In this document: positions 1-12,671 of the stretch, one piece after another
Layout: every line of letters starts with the position of its first letter
Numbering within the stretch: position 1 is the first letter of the stretch
DNA from: Nautilus pompilius
Lineage: Eukaryota > Mollusca > Cephalopoda > Nautilida > Nautilidae
Assembly: GCA_018389105.1 (NCBI GenBank)
Contig: JACATO010000059.1
Coordinates: 868,001-932,000, forward strand
Direction of reading: 5' to 3'
DNA length: 64,000 bases
Program-made: the position numbers and the translations under genes
The notes under the pieces: generated by a model
What the model was told of the DNA's origin: nothing
Databases searched by the model: none
What the model saw: only the letters and a program-made list of their open reading frames with translations

Positions 1-1476
1 ATTTTGAGTGCTGCATGTGTGTTCACCATTTGCTGCATGTGTGTAGAGTTAAGCGTTTGGTTTTATTATATCAAAACAATTTAGTAGAAGCCTGAGTCTA
101 AATTTTTATGAACTATATTTACTTAAATAATTTCCTTGGCAAGTAACTGAGATAAATAAGATTGAATGATCATCAAGGTTTTTGTTTTCTCTTTAATGCA
201 GGACTACAAACTTCTATACATATTTATCATTTTTATTTTAAAAACAAATATTAAGAAAAAAATCATCCAAACTATTTATTTATTTTTTAATATCTGATGC
301 AGGCATGCTTTTGTGCTACCTTCTGCAAAATGTGTCAGGGTTATTATTACAAATAGTGGTTACAATTATCTCCCTTACACAGTAGCACTGTATACTTTGT
401 ACTGTGGCCTGGGCACTACGATCTAGGTTAACAAAAAATACAGCAAGAGACTGAAATGCTAAACTCTTAGTACAAAACTAATGTGTTACTATTAATTTTT
501 ATTGGAGACTTTGCTATATCTTTAATTGGATATTTGTCAAGATGTGACAACATGATAAAATCTCCTCTGTGACTGGAACATTTCCTTCCTTGTTTGTGGA
601 ATGCTAGACTACAGAACAGGCTTGATCATCAGCGTTTTTGTGTCTTTGAGTATTTATGGGATAGACATTGCTGGGGTAGGCTAGTCTTTTTAAGATAGGC
701 CAAGAGTTCAACTTGCTTGCTTTGGAAGCAGAAATTACTTTCTTGGTTACTAAGAACCAGTATGTAAACTTTAAAAGTTGTTTGTGGTTAATGTGATTGA
801 ACCCATTTTCAGTGTTTTTCTGACTGCAACTTAGTTATTCTTGATTATCTGAAAAAGAAGACTGGCTTAAACACTGGGGCAGTGATGTTCTGCCTTATAA
901 ATTGAGTTTTTTTTTTCTAGATGCTCATTGACAGAATCTTGATTGATGAAAATTCTTTGGTTAGGTTCATGACCTGAATTTTCATGACAAAATAAATTAT
1001 TCTTGGAACTCAGCAGACAACAAAATGTTTTCTACTAAATTACTGTCATATGGTCAGAACTTTTATTTTTTTACTATTTTAGGTATGATATTTTATTAAG
1101 AGAATAAACAAATTCAGTTTGAATTCATATTTATTTTAATACTACATTACTGAAAGTATGTATACACCTCAAACTATCAGAGATATTTTCATTTTCACCA
1201 CCATATTAAAAGTTGTATAAAACTATTATCCTGTAACATTTTATTTGCTTTTTTTAGACATTCATGCACAATAGAGCAAATTTTCTTTTTAAATGTGGAA
1301 TTTTAAAAAAATTAAAAACCCATCTAGCACTGTACTTCAAGTTTGTGTATTAACTCAGATATGACACTTCTGCACATGTGCAGTGTACTGCACTGTTCTT
1401 GCACAAGGCAATACTGTCATGCAACTTGTTTCTACTGCACCTTTTGAACTGACACTGGTATTGCTTGTGGTTACCA

Positions 1477-2240
1477 TGGAAGTCACCAACTTTTGTTGTA
1501 GATTTTGCAACACTTTTTTAAAAATCTTTTCTCATATATGTCTGATCTCTGCTAGCTGCAGTATGAACTTCTACTGGTGGTTTCTTTGTAAAGAATTTAG
1601 GAATTAATGGTTGTTAGATAGGCAGTTTTGGAACTCTGAAACAGGATATCTGCAAAACCTGGCTTTCACAGAGTACATCTGTGCTATCTGGTCTAATATA
1701 ATATTAGCTCAAAACTTTGTGGAGTTATAAAACTTGACAGATTCTGGGATTCTCTTTGCATAGTTTCCAGTGGCAATGGAAGGATGAAATGTGCTGAGCA
1801 AAATGCCATTTTTGGCTTACACTTGTAGACTGTTTGGGTAGAAGTCTATGTTCATATCTTCTGCTGCTGGTAAATGTTTTCTCTTGACATATTTTAATAT
1901 GCTGAACAGGCTTGTCCTCTGGTTTTGCAACTGTTTTGCCAATTTCAGTGATGTGAAGAAGTTCTTAGTAGTAATGTTCCTACCTTTTTCTATGTTGGGT
2001 TTTATTATGTGAAGAACAACATTTTCACCCAACATTTGATCAGCTGCAAGAATCTCGTCCTTGTTCAAATGGAAACTTTTAGGAGATATTTTGACTCAGT
2101 ATCTGCTGCAAGCCAAAACTTGATCCTGAATTTCTCTGGTTTGTTGGTCATATGCTGCTTCCACTGTCACTTTGCTATAGTGGGAAAAAAACTGCTCATT
2201 GACTGATGTCCTCTCTCAGTTTCTAGCTGAGGATGCTATT
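1477..2240 (-). pseudogene. piggyBac-like transposase remnant (PGBD type)
   Basis: Read on the minus strand in shifting frames. In order: MTNKPEKFRIKFWLAADTES, KDEILAADQMLGENVVLHII, GRNITTKNFFTSLKLAKQLQ, then ESVKFYNSTKFWANIILDQI followed by AQMYSVKARFCRYPV. These correspond to the piggyBac DDE-domain blocks usually read as NKPxKFGIKFW, GRNVTTDNFFTSLxLA and FYNSTKxGVDxxDQMxxxYS. One frameshift separates the first two blocks, and stops break the C-terminal part. The aspartate of TTDNFFTS is replaced by lysine here. I found no TTAA duplications or termini, so the limits are those of recognisable coding. It lies next to an unrelated Tigger fragment. Confidence 0.85.
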
Positions 2241-2584
2241 GGCAATAAACGGATTCCATGTTGTTTTGAAGATGCTGGGTTTCTGGTTGTTTTCAAGTTT
2301 AAATGCAGAAATTGCTTGATTTTTGAAAATCTGCTTTATCCAATACTTTGCCAAAGAAAATGGTGACCCCATGTACTGGACCACAAACTTTCCACTAACA
2401 GTCCTTTAGCACCATAAGCTCCATGAGCATATATTAATGTGAAAAACATCCAATTCTCTCAAAGAAATTGATGATGAATCATACTGCAGTTGTTATTGGT
2501 CTCCAGCTTTATTGTATATGTCATTAGTAATGTGTCTTAAAACACCCAATGCATTCAATTCAGTGATTTAACATTTTTCATATA

Positions 2585-3730
2585 GGGTTGCTCCTGGATC
2601 TTCCTTCAACATGTTCTGTTAAGTCATTCTTACTGCAGTATCATCACATGCATCATCTTGATTTGCAGCCGATGGACCAGGGGGTCATCACAACATATAA
2701 GGCCTACTACCTCCGCCGCATGTTTTCCCAGGCTATCAAGGCTACCAATAAAAAGAGGAAGACGCTGAGGGTGTTCTGAAGAGGCTACAGTATCCTTCAT
2801 GCCATCAGGAACATTGCAGCAGGGTGGGACAAGGTCAAGGCAATGAATATGAATGGTGTCTGGAAGAAACTCTGCCCTCAGTTCATCCACGACTTCAAGA
2901 GTATTAAGGAGACTGTTGACGAAGTGTCCCAAAAAGTCGTTGACTTGGCTTGTCTCCTCTGGCTGGAGGTGGAGGCTGATGTGACAACGTTACTCGAGAG
3001 CCATTCACAGGAGCTCTCAAATGAAGACCTGATGAAGTTGGAGGCCGAGAAGGAATGCTGAGAAGGAGACCCTGCCAACGAAGAACATCAAAAGAAAATT
3101 TATGACAAATGGATTAGCCAAAACCTTGAGATTGTTTGATGCTGGACTGGCTGCTTTCGAGGAGATGGATCTGAACGTGGATAGACTGGGTAACGTTTGC
3201 AGGATAATTCAAGATGGATTACCCTGCTACAAAATCATTTACAAAGAAAAGCGATCAGCCGTTCGATCAAACCCTGGACGCCTTCTTTAACAAGGTTGAT
3301 GAACCTTCTGGTAATTTCTCTGAAGTACCTGAAGCATCAACCTCCGCCATTCCAACCCCTTCGTCTCTCTTGTCACTACCATCTGGACCGTCAGCACCTT
3401 GCATACCTGAGCCCATAACTCCTCCGCCTGACAACCCTATGGAAGAGCTTGAAAGCCTCTCCTCCTCTCCTCCTCCCACCATTCCAATGTAATGGAGGCA
3501 CTGTCTCTTCAACCTCCAAGTCCCCTCACATAAGCAAGCCAACACTAGGAATTAGGAAGAAAAATAATAAATGTTCAATTAATTACTGTATCTAATCCTT
3601 TTTTAAAATTCAGGTTGCTGAAGTGTTACAGTATTTTCAATCTGCATACTGTCATGGTATTTATGGTGTGAAATCCGACTTACATAAGGGTCTCGGGAAC
3701 GTAACTCTTATGTAAATCGGGAAGTCACTG
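2585..3730 (+). pseudogene. Tigger (pogo-type, TIGD1-like) transposon, 5' truncated
   Basis: Forward-strand coding remnant that opens within the last catalytic blocks: LLLDLPST, then LQPMDQGVITTYKAYYLRRM, the hallmark of Tigger/jerky/CENP-B-like transposases. Downstream are helical segments typical of TIGD1 C termini (LCPQFIHDFK, SQELSNEDLMKLEAEKEC, and a final TLDAFFNKVDEPS-like tail). A stop after KTLRVF and frame changes near 3060 and 3240 break it. The right terminal repeat is intact and ends CACTG at 3730, followed by TA. The N-terminal DNA-binding half and the left terminus are missing, so it is a dead 3' fragment. Confidence 0.88.
3660..3730 (+). repeat. Tigger right terminal repeat with internal palindrome
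   Basis: Read outward-in this begins CAGTGACTTCCCGATTTACA and contains GTTCCCGAGACCC, the layout of Tigger ends. Bases 3675-3688 (CCGACTTACATAAG) pair with 3707-3720 (CTTATGTAAATCGG) at 13 of 14 positions around an 18-base loop, so the end can fold into a hairpin. The following TA at 3731 fits a TA target site. No matching left end was seen in the window. Confidence 0.8.
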
Positions 3731-6700
3731 TACTTTAATAAATTATTGATCTTTATATTAAATCAATAAATGTACTGCGATAAATCCATCAAATATAAAG
3801 GGTTACCTGCTTAGTGGTAAACAGGTTATGTACTTTTATTCAAGATCATTTAAGAATCTGCTGCTATAGGGTTCTCATTATCGGTTGTTAGGAGTTTTTT
3901 TTTTTTTTTTGTGTTACTATCCTCCTGGAGATGAAACTGATCCATAGGTAGATCAAGGACAGAATTTTAGAATGAGCATATTATTCCAAGGGCCCATTAC
4001 AAAATAGAAGGAATGTCTATATCTCTTGATTTGAGTTTTGCAAATTGGTCAATCATTTCTTGTCTTTACTTTAATGTTTGTATGTACATATAACAAAGCC
4101 AGGGTATCTAATTGTTCAGTCATTGCTGATCTTATCTACATCTTCAGTGTTGAAAACCTTTTTGCACTTGCTGATTCAGCAGGAAGGGTAAAAATATCTT
4201 TAAAATTGCACTTATTTCCAGTGATTTCTTGAATCTTTCATTTTATGTTTAGTCAGTGTTCTTTTTGGACCATGGATCCATGGATGTGGATTGTGTCTTT
4301 GTGCTGGCATTGTTTATCCACACACATTTTTATCTACTCTCATGTCCTCTCTCGCTATTTGTTAAACTCTTTGATGAGAGCAGTGCACACACAAAGCCAA
4401 ATATCTTTGCTTTTGACAGAGAATAATGCAGCCTCTCCATGTTCACTGTTTCTCTACTAGAAAGTGTATGAACATATTTCGTTTGTGAGAAATCTCCATT
4501 TATGATTTTCTCCCTCCTCATATATTCTCAGAGTCACCCTGAAATATAGATCATGGTTTTAATACTGAGTAGAACCAGCTTTAATTCAGTTATTGCAGTG
4601 CTCTTTATTTATCATCCACATTCCTGTATAGTAATAATGGAAATTGCATCAGTTTCATTGTCACCATTTGCCAAATTGTTTGTTGCAGGAGTAAATGGTT
4701 GTCTGTCTGCTTGATCAAAAGGGCCACTGACATTTGTGTCGTCATAGAATTTGAAGTTGCTGGAAAATCACCACTTTATTGAATAATCACATTGCTGCTG
4801 CAAAGTTCAGTGAAATCAGCAGTAGCGGCTGCAGCAGCTGTTTTTGCCAATGTTTCTGCATCTGATCTTATTTCAAAGATGGTGAATAGTTTGGGAATCT
4901 TTGTGATTACTTTATTGTGCCCATTTTTTTAATTTTCATAACTTATGTTTCACAGCAGGACATGTTAAAGACATTCTTCAGTCTTGAAAAATTATGGTGC
5001 ATCATCCTTAAGTATTTTCTGTAAATAGCATAGCACGAATTTTTTGAGGAAAAAAATAATGCAAAAAGTATATAATATATACAAGAATGGGACACACAAC
5101 AATCAAGATAAATAGCTCTCTGGTGACAGTTGTCCAGCCAGAACTTACTGGTATGCCTGTGGTTTCATTGATTAGCCTAAGTGGCATGTTTCTGATTATC
5201 AATCAAACAGTAAGTAACATTCCTAACTCCAACATTATACGTGGAAGAGATAATACAACAAACTCTCTTGTTTTGTACCTTGCTCATAGGCAACCCACAA
5301 AAAAATGTTTGAACAATCTCTCTCTCTCTCTCTCTCCCTCCCCTGTCTGTGCTATAATGGCACCATTGTTAATCTCTCTCTGGATGACAGGTACTTTAGC
5401 TTTACTATACAAGTTTTATGCTGTGAAAGTGAAAACAAAAATCTTACTCCGATAAATGTCTTCACAAGTGGGTTTGTTTCATTGTATCACTTTGCTACAT
5501 CTCATGAACCAATGGTACCGTGCTGCTATAGTGACTACCGAAGAGTTTTAGGAAGGAAGATAGGTGATGCTTTATTTCCTAATAGCAATAAATTTTTTAG
5601 TACATAAGAGAAATGGAAGTAAAATTGTCTAAAAGAACATTTTTTGTTAAATTTACTTCATCATGAAAGAGAGAAAAGAAAGAGGAGTTTTGGGTAAATT
5701 GTGAAATTAAAAAAAAAATGTAAGTTTTTATTTTCGGAAAAGTAAAAAGAAAGAAAAATTGTCAGAGTAAAACCGTAAAGATGTAATGATGGGGAGGGTT
5801 GGAACTTATATCAGGACCATGAATTTAAGTTTTCAGTCTAGAAAACTAACAAATGTAGAACTGCAGAAGTTTGATTCTTACAGCACAAGAACATTCAGGA
5901 TGACACGTTTTTGTTTTTCTAAAATCTTTTTCATTGCTGCAGCTTTAGTGGAAGGCAGTACAGAAAAAAAGAAAATGTGATACTATTCCTGATAGCACAG
6001 CACAGGTGTCTTCTACACCTGGAATAGCGCTGGTAAGATTCTGTTTTTAGAGTGAAGAAGAATGCTTAGTCAGGAATTCTTCTAGTGTATGTGTATAGTT
6101 TTGTTTATAAGACATAAAAGGAAAATCACTTCGTTGTTTATGTGTAGATCAAGGTCGGAAGTTTCTGACTATGGAGTACCATGTTAAGATGCCACGTTGG
6201 TAATGAAGCTGTTTATAGTTTTCAGCCCCAGATATTTCCATGTACTGTTTCCTGTATAGAAAATCTGATCTTCAGCCATGCTTAATTTTTTAAAAAAATT
6301 TTAATTTTACTTTTTAAAATCTTCCTTAAAATAGAAAAGAAGACTGTGATAATAAAATCTTTTTTGAAATTGCAATCATCACATTGACTATTCCTACAAA
6401 TTTCATGATAAAAAAATAGTTGGATGCATAATTGGAACTTGTGTTCATAGTTTTAGCAGCAGCGTGTACAGAAGAGTGTACTATGGGCTTTAGTTGCAGA
6501 GTGGATATCCACATTTTATAAACAGCTGGATTAGATATTTCTTTGTTTTCCTTTTACATTAAATTACCTTGACAATAATGAGAAAATAGTAGACACTAAG
6601 TCATCAGTGATGTTTGTAGTCTCTCCTGTCTCTCTTTCAGAACATTGATTAAAATAGGAAGAAAACAGCCAGGTTTTCTATTAACTGGCTGTTCATTTTT

Positions 6701-8783
6701 TCTGTTAGGATCACCATTTCTAATGGTTTTTGGAAGTTAGAATATCAAATTATCCAAGTAATTGTTTATCTACGTAAATTAAAGTGCCAATTAATATGGG
6801 TAAACTAGTTTTACTGTGTTAATCATAAGTTGAAAAAATTTAATTTTATCTACAATATCTAGAGACCAGTGATTTTATATAGTGTTAATAGTGCTTGAGG
6901 AATACCACATCTATGAACAACAACAACATTTTGGTGACGTGGAGTAAAAATGGCTGCCTTCTGTGCAGGTTCTCTAGTCATGTTACAATTAACAAATCCT
7001 TTGTTTTTTAATTGCTGGCACTAGAGAATAAAGACAGGATAATCGTGTTGATGAACCTCGGTTCTCTCTCTCTGCTGCCACTCATAAAAATAAAAATGAA
7101 ATTAAAATTACTGACTAGTGGACAAAAGAAATGTATGGGATCCATTGTTGTTCTCATCAATTTATCCTGGCTTGGATTTGAAAATCATGAATAGCTGGCC
7201 ATGTGTAATCAAGAGTTATTGCCTTCACTGACATCTACAAAGTAGACAACTCTAATGTAGTGGTGTGGTTATTTACTAGCTATCATCGCCAGGGAGGAGC
7301 AGTCATGGCCAGATAGTGAAGAAGAAATCATGTGGTGAGAGGTTTGCCAAACTGAGCAGTCTTTGAGTGTTTAATGAAAATCTGTTTTCTGTCAATGAAT
7401 TTAGTGCCTTTCATTTGGGCAGAATGGAGAAAAATTTACAAAGCTCTAGTAAACTTTAAAAAGATGATGAATATGATGTTGAGCTCTCCTGTTTGTGGTC
7501 AAAACTTTAAGTACTATAGATATATGGAAGATTTTTGCTATCATTTCCAAGCTAATAGATTTCCAGAGTGTGTGGTGCTTTACTGTTTTAGTTTATTTCT
7601 GGGATACCAACAGGAAATACAATTTCTTGAAGATGCGCATTAAGAATTTTGGTGATGTTTTAATCTTGGTGATGCAGCCCTCCAGTTAACCCTGTTTTTA
7701 ACCTTGGTATTTCTGGAGAGGTCTCAATATTTAAGTGTGCTTATTGGATTGCTATTATTTTTGCCACAAAATTGGAATTCCAGCAAGGATCACCAATGCC
7801 AGGAACTTCTTGAAGCTATCATTGATGCATGTTAGGTACATTCTAGAGGGTTAGGGTTAGGTCATTTTGGGAGATCAAACTGGGTTTTTCTAAATGATTA
7901 GGGCTTTGAGTGTGTGGACAATTACACATTTTTGCAACCGTCATAATCACTATGAAATGGCTAAAGTATTCTTATGGCTTGGTAGTAGAAAGAAATTTGG
8001 CGATAGAATTATAAATGAATGCAGTAGATTATCAAGAGAAGTTAGCAGAGATGGCTTAATTTAGTTTAAAATTTAGTTGATAAGCATTTCTTTTATTGGG
8101 TGCTTTGTATAAGCTGTGATGTCATCTACTATTGCAGGAGCTAAACTGGCTGGCCGGCTAATGAAAGAGAGGGGAGCTCAGTAGTGCTGGTTAATAATGA
8201 AGTAAAATGACTACTCATTCGGAGTTTGTTTGAGATGGCTGTTGTTGGCCCCTTTCTCTGATCTTCATATTAAATGCATTTTACCAGTTGAGAGTTTGTG
8301 CTTGATAACCTGGGAGGTGTTTGCTCAGCTTTAGAATGGAAACAGATTAATGCATGTTATATCCTACTTGGACAAATAATTTTCATAGGTTATGAAGTGT
8401 TTTGTTATTTAATGATTTATGCACAAACAAGGCATGATTTGCTAAAATGCAGACATATGTCTTGGTTCGGTGCTTCATGTATAAAAGTTGTTTTGATTTT
8501 TCAGAAGTTCCAAGAGTTACAGGATATGATAGTTGTTTTTCCATTGAAAGTTATGTGAAGTTCACTTAAAAGACTTATAGACGAACTTGGTCTTCTAGCT
8601 AAGTAATAGTTAGGAAGCTTATACAAAAGAAAATTTTGTCTATTTGGCTGGCTTTCTATAGGTTTAGGTTGTCCAAGTTATTTTAAGTTTCATTGAAAAA
8701 TTTCATGTTCAGCACAAGTTTGTTGTTTTTTTTTTTGCATTACTCCATCTTTCTCTTACTCATCTGATGAGATGTCTTTGCAG

Positions 8784-8864
8784 GATAAGAGTGAAGTTCC
8801 AAAGATTCATCTGCATGAGACTGTTGAGGAAATGAAAAAATTTAATGCAAGAAGAAAACTAAAG
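8784..8864 (+). CDS. CASK: CASK exon: end of the CaM-kinase-like domain
   Basis: Internal exon of 27 codons, preceded by a TTTGCAG acceptor and followed by a perfect GTAAGT donor; both ends are phase 0. The translation contains PKIHLHETVEEMKKFNARRK and then LK. That is the conserved regulatory segment just after the CaMK-like catalytic domain of CASK/LIN-2 (vertebrates read [21 protein letters not shown]). In the family this helix follows a pseudokinase-like domain that phosphorylates neurexin without magnesium, and the protein is a membrane-associated scaffold at synapses and epithelial junctions. The preceding exon, expected to end near the catalytic-domain C terminus, was not found in 1-8783. 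The identification is very strong because the next two exons continue the same protein in the right phase. Confidence 0.95.
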
Positions 8865-9479
8865 GTAAGTCTGCTTTATTTAGGAATAAATGTGAGCAAA
8901 ATGGTCTTTTCTCAGTTGTAAATACTGTACTCATTTCCAGATTTTAATGATATTTATACAATAGAATTGGTTTGTTCTAGTCAGTCTTCTACATATCTTT
9001 CTGGAATCCAGATTCTCCATCTGAAATCTTGTTTCTAACCATGGAAATTCAGGAAATTTAAGATTATAGTACAAGTTGGAAGAAGAATGAAAATTTTTTC
9101 TTTTTTAATCCTCCTTTGACTAGTTCATGATATCTGTGTTTGAGGTCTCTTATAGTTTTATTGCAATAAATTGGCAGAAATTCTCTGAACATTCATGACA
9201 ACAAAGTTCATTGCCTGAGTTGGCACAGCAGGTTTCCAGCAAGTAAGAGCCTAATATGGTCACATCTTGCTATGGCACATTATATGGCTTAAGGATTTGC
9301 ACAGCAGCAAAACTTGGTGTCAAGTGCAACCCATGTAATTGTAGACGTGCAGAATATTCCACATACTTCTGGGCTGTGAAGTTTTAGTTAAAATCCACTA
9401 TCTTACTATGAAAATTAATGTTTATAATAGTTCATGTCATAATTCTGTCACAATCTTATTGCTTCTGCCATCTGATACG

Positions 9480-10800
9480 GTTAAATTGTTTGTGAATTTA
9501 TGAAACCCAGACCTTGCCATCAGTGAATCAGGACTTAGAAAAAAACATTTGTCTAAAGTGTGCAACATTGAACATTGTCATGGGCAAATTGCTGATGTGC
9601 TTGACAGTGCTGTTTAATTTAAATGTACAGCCTCTTATGTTATCTTATCTCATCTTCCTCATGATGAGGATGATGATTGAATGCACTGGTATACCTCATG
9701 TTCATGCAATCATTAATACACTTGGAATTTTTGTTGAGTATACATTCTGGCATGCTTACAGAAGTTCTGCAATCACCTTTGCTTTTCCAATAAAATAAAT
9801 CCATTTAGCTGGAAAACACATTTTAGATTCCAAATTTGCAATTTGGGATGTGATGAATTGCCCTCTTTAAGAAGTTTCATGAAAATCCATAGTACTTGCT
9901 CAAAAGCTTTGACATCAGTAAAAAAACTTCACAAAGTAACTTTTGTTTCCTCTGCAGCTTTAGGTTCAGGGTATTCATATGTTTGTGACATTCACTGAAA
10001 AAGGAAAGATCCCAAGTCCAAGTAGGATTTGATAGTTCTCATTTTGCTTTTGTCTTTTCTTTGAGAAAATTGTTAAATTTTGTGGTGCACTTTGAAAAAC
10101 TGCTTCAAAATCCTATCCAAGCTGAGTCATCTTATTTTCATATGATACAAAATATCACAATTTTTGGTTTGTATCTCATAAAGAAACTACTGAAATTGGC
10201 AATGATTCAAGCCATGACTGAAGATGAAATTGACACATTTAACTAAAGATTCATAACGGATTCCCATTGTACAGTCTTACTGCTCAAGATTGCTGATGAA
10301 TGATACAGTAAAGTTGCATGGGAAGTTTGATGTTTTGCTGTTGCATTTCCTTGTTAATGCGAGCTACGAGCCACAATTTCTTTCTTCCCATGTTTCATGC
10401 CCCAATCCATCTTCTCACTTCTCAGATTTTTAAAATTCAAATGAAGCAATTTCACATTGACAAAAACGTATGCCTGTAGTTGTTACTTTAATACCCTAAC
10501 TTTACAGTAATCTGAAATATTGTTTTCACCAAGCACCGAGGAAAAAATACTTGATGATATTGGCCTTTTCTTTGAGCTAAAACCACAAGTCCCAAACCAT
10601 TTTTTCACCTCGCTTGGTATTTATACTGGCTTCTTTTGTAGGCATACCTCAGTTACTTTTATCATTACAATTCTTAACAAGCTCCCCATCTGTAAATGGC
10701 CTTCCACCACCAGCAGCCACACAGTAATTAGTTTATACACCACATGCTGCTTAAAAAAGCCTTTGTGAGTGCTTCATCTTTATCAACTAGCATCTGCCAA
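9480..10800 (-). pseudogene. GTF2IRD2-type hAT transposase remnant, copy 1
   Basis: Minus-strand blocks in shifting frames: GRPFTDGELVKNC (about 10650-10720), then VNFIFSHGLNHCQF, FLYEIQ and DILYHMKIR (10060-10250). These match the hAT blocks of GTF2IRD2/SCAND3/ZBED-like proteins (GRPFTDGEFVKKC; VNFIRARGLNHRQFxxFLEE; DxxYHTEVRWLSRG). The tryptophan of the WLSRG motif is a stop. The nucleotide sequence from about 9885 to 10790 aligns by eye with 39165-39990, another copy of the same element. The C-terminal dimerisation part, expected in 9480-9880, was not clear. No terminal repeats were found, so the ends are approximate. Confidence 0.75.
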
Positions 10801-12671
10801 TGCAAACGACAGTGCAATGCAGGCATTACTATTGAACTGTTCACTCCAAACAGGTTTTCAAGAAAGGAAAGTTTGATGAAATCAAATGAGTAACTTTTTT
10901 GTTAAACATGATTTTTGAAACAAAATGCTTTTCCTGTATGAAGTTAACTGAAACATGCTTACCTAATTGCAACAGTTTGTTGATACAGTTACTATGTTAA
11001 AGAGACATTGTAACTGGCAAGTGACAGATATCACAACATGCCATGTAAAACTAGTTTGAGCAGCCAACTATGTGTTGGCACTGACCATGCTTCCTGCATT
11101 GTTCTGGCTGCAGAGGAATGACTTCTGTTTAATGCATGATTTATTCTCTTCTGTGCTCTCCCATCTATCAAATGCCAATGCCTTTGTCTCTTTAAGAAAG
11201 CAGTTGTAAACTATTAAATTAATTCAGCAGATATTTTTGCCAGCACTGTGTGTTTAAACTTGTTCTGGTGACTTGTCATGATTTGATAAATCTTGTCTTA
11301 TGACTTGTTTTATTGATCCAAAATAATTTTGTTTTATCACATTTTTTGTACGCTTGAACATTTTTAAGTGGGGTCACAAGAAACATTTGCTAGTGATGTC
11401 TAGTGCTGTATTTCTTTCTTTTTTGAGCTCTTAAAGTGGAAAAACCTGCCAAGTAATTCATTAGTTTTGCTCACAGGGTGATTGTTACCTAACTGTTAGG
11501 GATATATTGTTCTCTCTGTTGATAAGAAACATAGGACTAATAAAAACAGGTATGTCTAGTTTTCAATTATCATTGCATATTGGAAACATTTCTTACATGT
11601 TTCTGTAAATATAGGATTTTAATGTAAAGTTATAACTACTATGAAGCCAACTCAACATTTGTGAGCCAGTGTTGCCAATTCTAATATAAGCTTTGCTTGT
11701 CGCTTGGGTGCTGCTGGCAGGCTATTTCTTGTGAATTATTTTTGCATGGTTGGTTGTTTTTTTTTGGGACTCAAACATAGATGACACTGTGTTGTAAGAT
11801 GGTCAGACTCTGTCCTGTAGCTTCATGATCGGATGCAAGTAGGCTTATGGTGGACTCCCTTCTATATACTACCTGTCTCTGGGAATGGTCTTCATCCTGT
11901 GATGCCCCTTCTGTCTGTTTTCGTTGGTGGAATCCTGACGCTTTGAGGTAAATCCTTGAAACACTCTGACTTTATAGGCGATCATTTATACTTTTTTGTC
12001 CTAACTAAACTGCTGCACGAAACAAAATAATGAATGAGTAAGGAAACTTCACATGTGCTATTCTCTGCATATCTGATAATATCATGCTAACTTAGGTGAC
12101 AACAAACATGCAACTTCATCAGCATCATACTAGGTCTTATTCTTGGAATGAGTGTTGTTTTTAAAGCTTTGAGTATGTATATTAACTGGGTTGGTCAGAT
12201 CCAGGTCTATTCTGTGTGCTGTCTGGACATCAAAGATTAATTTGTATGCTTTTGTCATAACCTGACTGAAAGATGTAAAAACTATCAGCTACAAATCATC
12301 TAGAATTAAGGAAAGGCAGGGTTCTGATATATAAATCTGCATAAGATAGGGATTTTCTGTACAAGTTTTCATTAAAAAACAACAACAACAATGAATTTTA
12401 TGCAATCGACATCTCATTTTGGCTGATAATCACACAAAGCCTAGAAGCAGTGCTGTAGCTTACTAAGTCAACTAATCTCTCCCTTTGGCCAGAGTTAAAC
12501 GTCTAGATACCACTCATTGCCTTATAGATAGCATATGGATTTTACTTTAGTTTAATAGTTAACAGGAGGAAGAAAGCCGCAATGGCTCTTGCAAGGAGCA
12601 CCAGGGAAGAGAAATGGCTTTCAGTACAATTCAATTAATTACTATATTTACCTGTGTGCAAGTTGGCTATA

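Larger units (their letters stand above)
1..8783 (+). other. CASK: CASK upstream intron (3' part)
   Basis: Sequence before the first visible exon, entering from the left edge. No CaMK-domain exon was recognised. Positions 1477-2240 and 2585-3730 hold two transposon remnants, listed separately. A short TC run lies at 5317-5340. In 1-1470 and 3731-8760 I see only AT-rich sequence with scattered short open frames that match nothing I know. The last 60 bases include a T-run and the acceptor of the exon at 8784. Confidence 0.85.
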
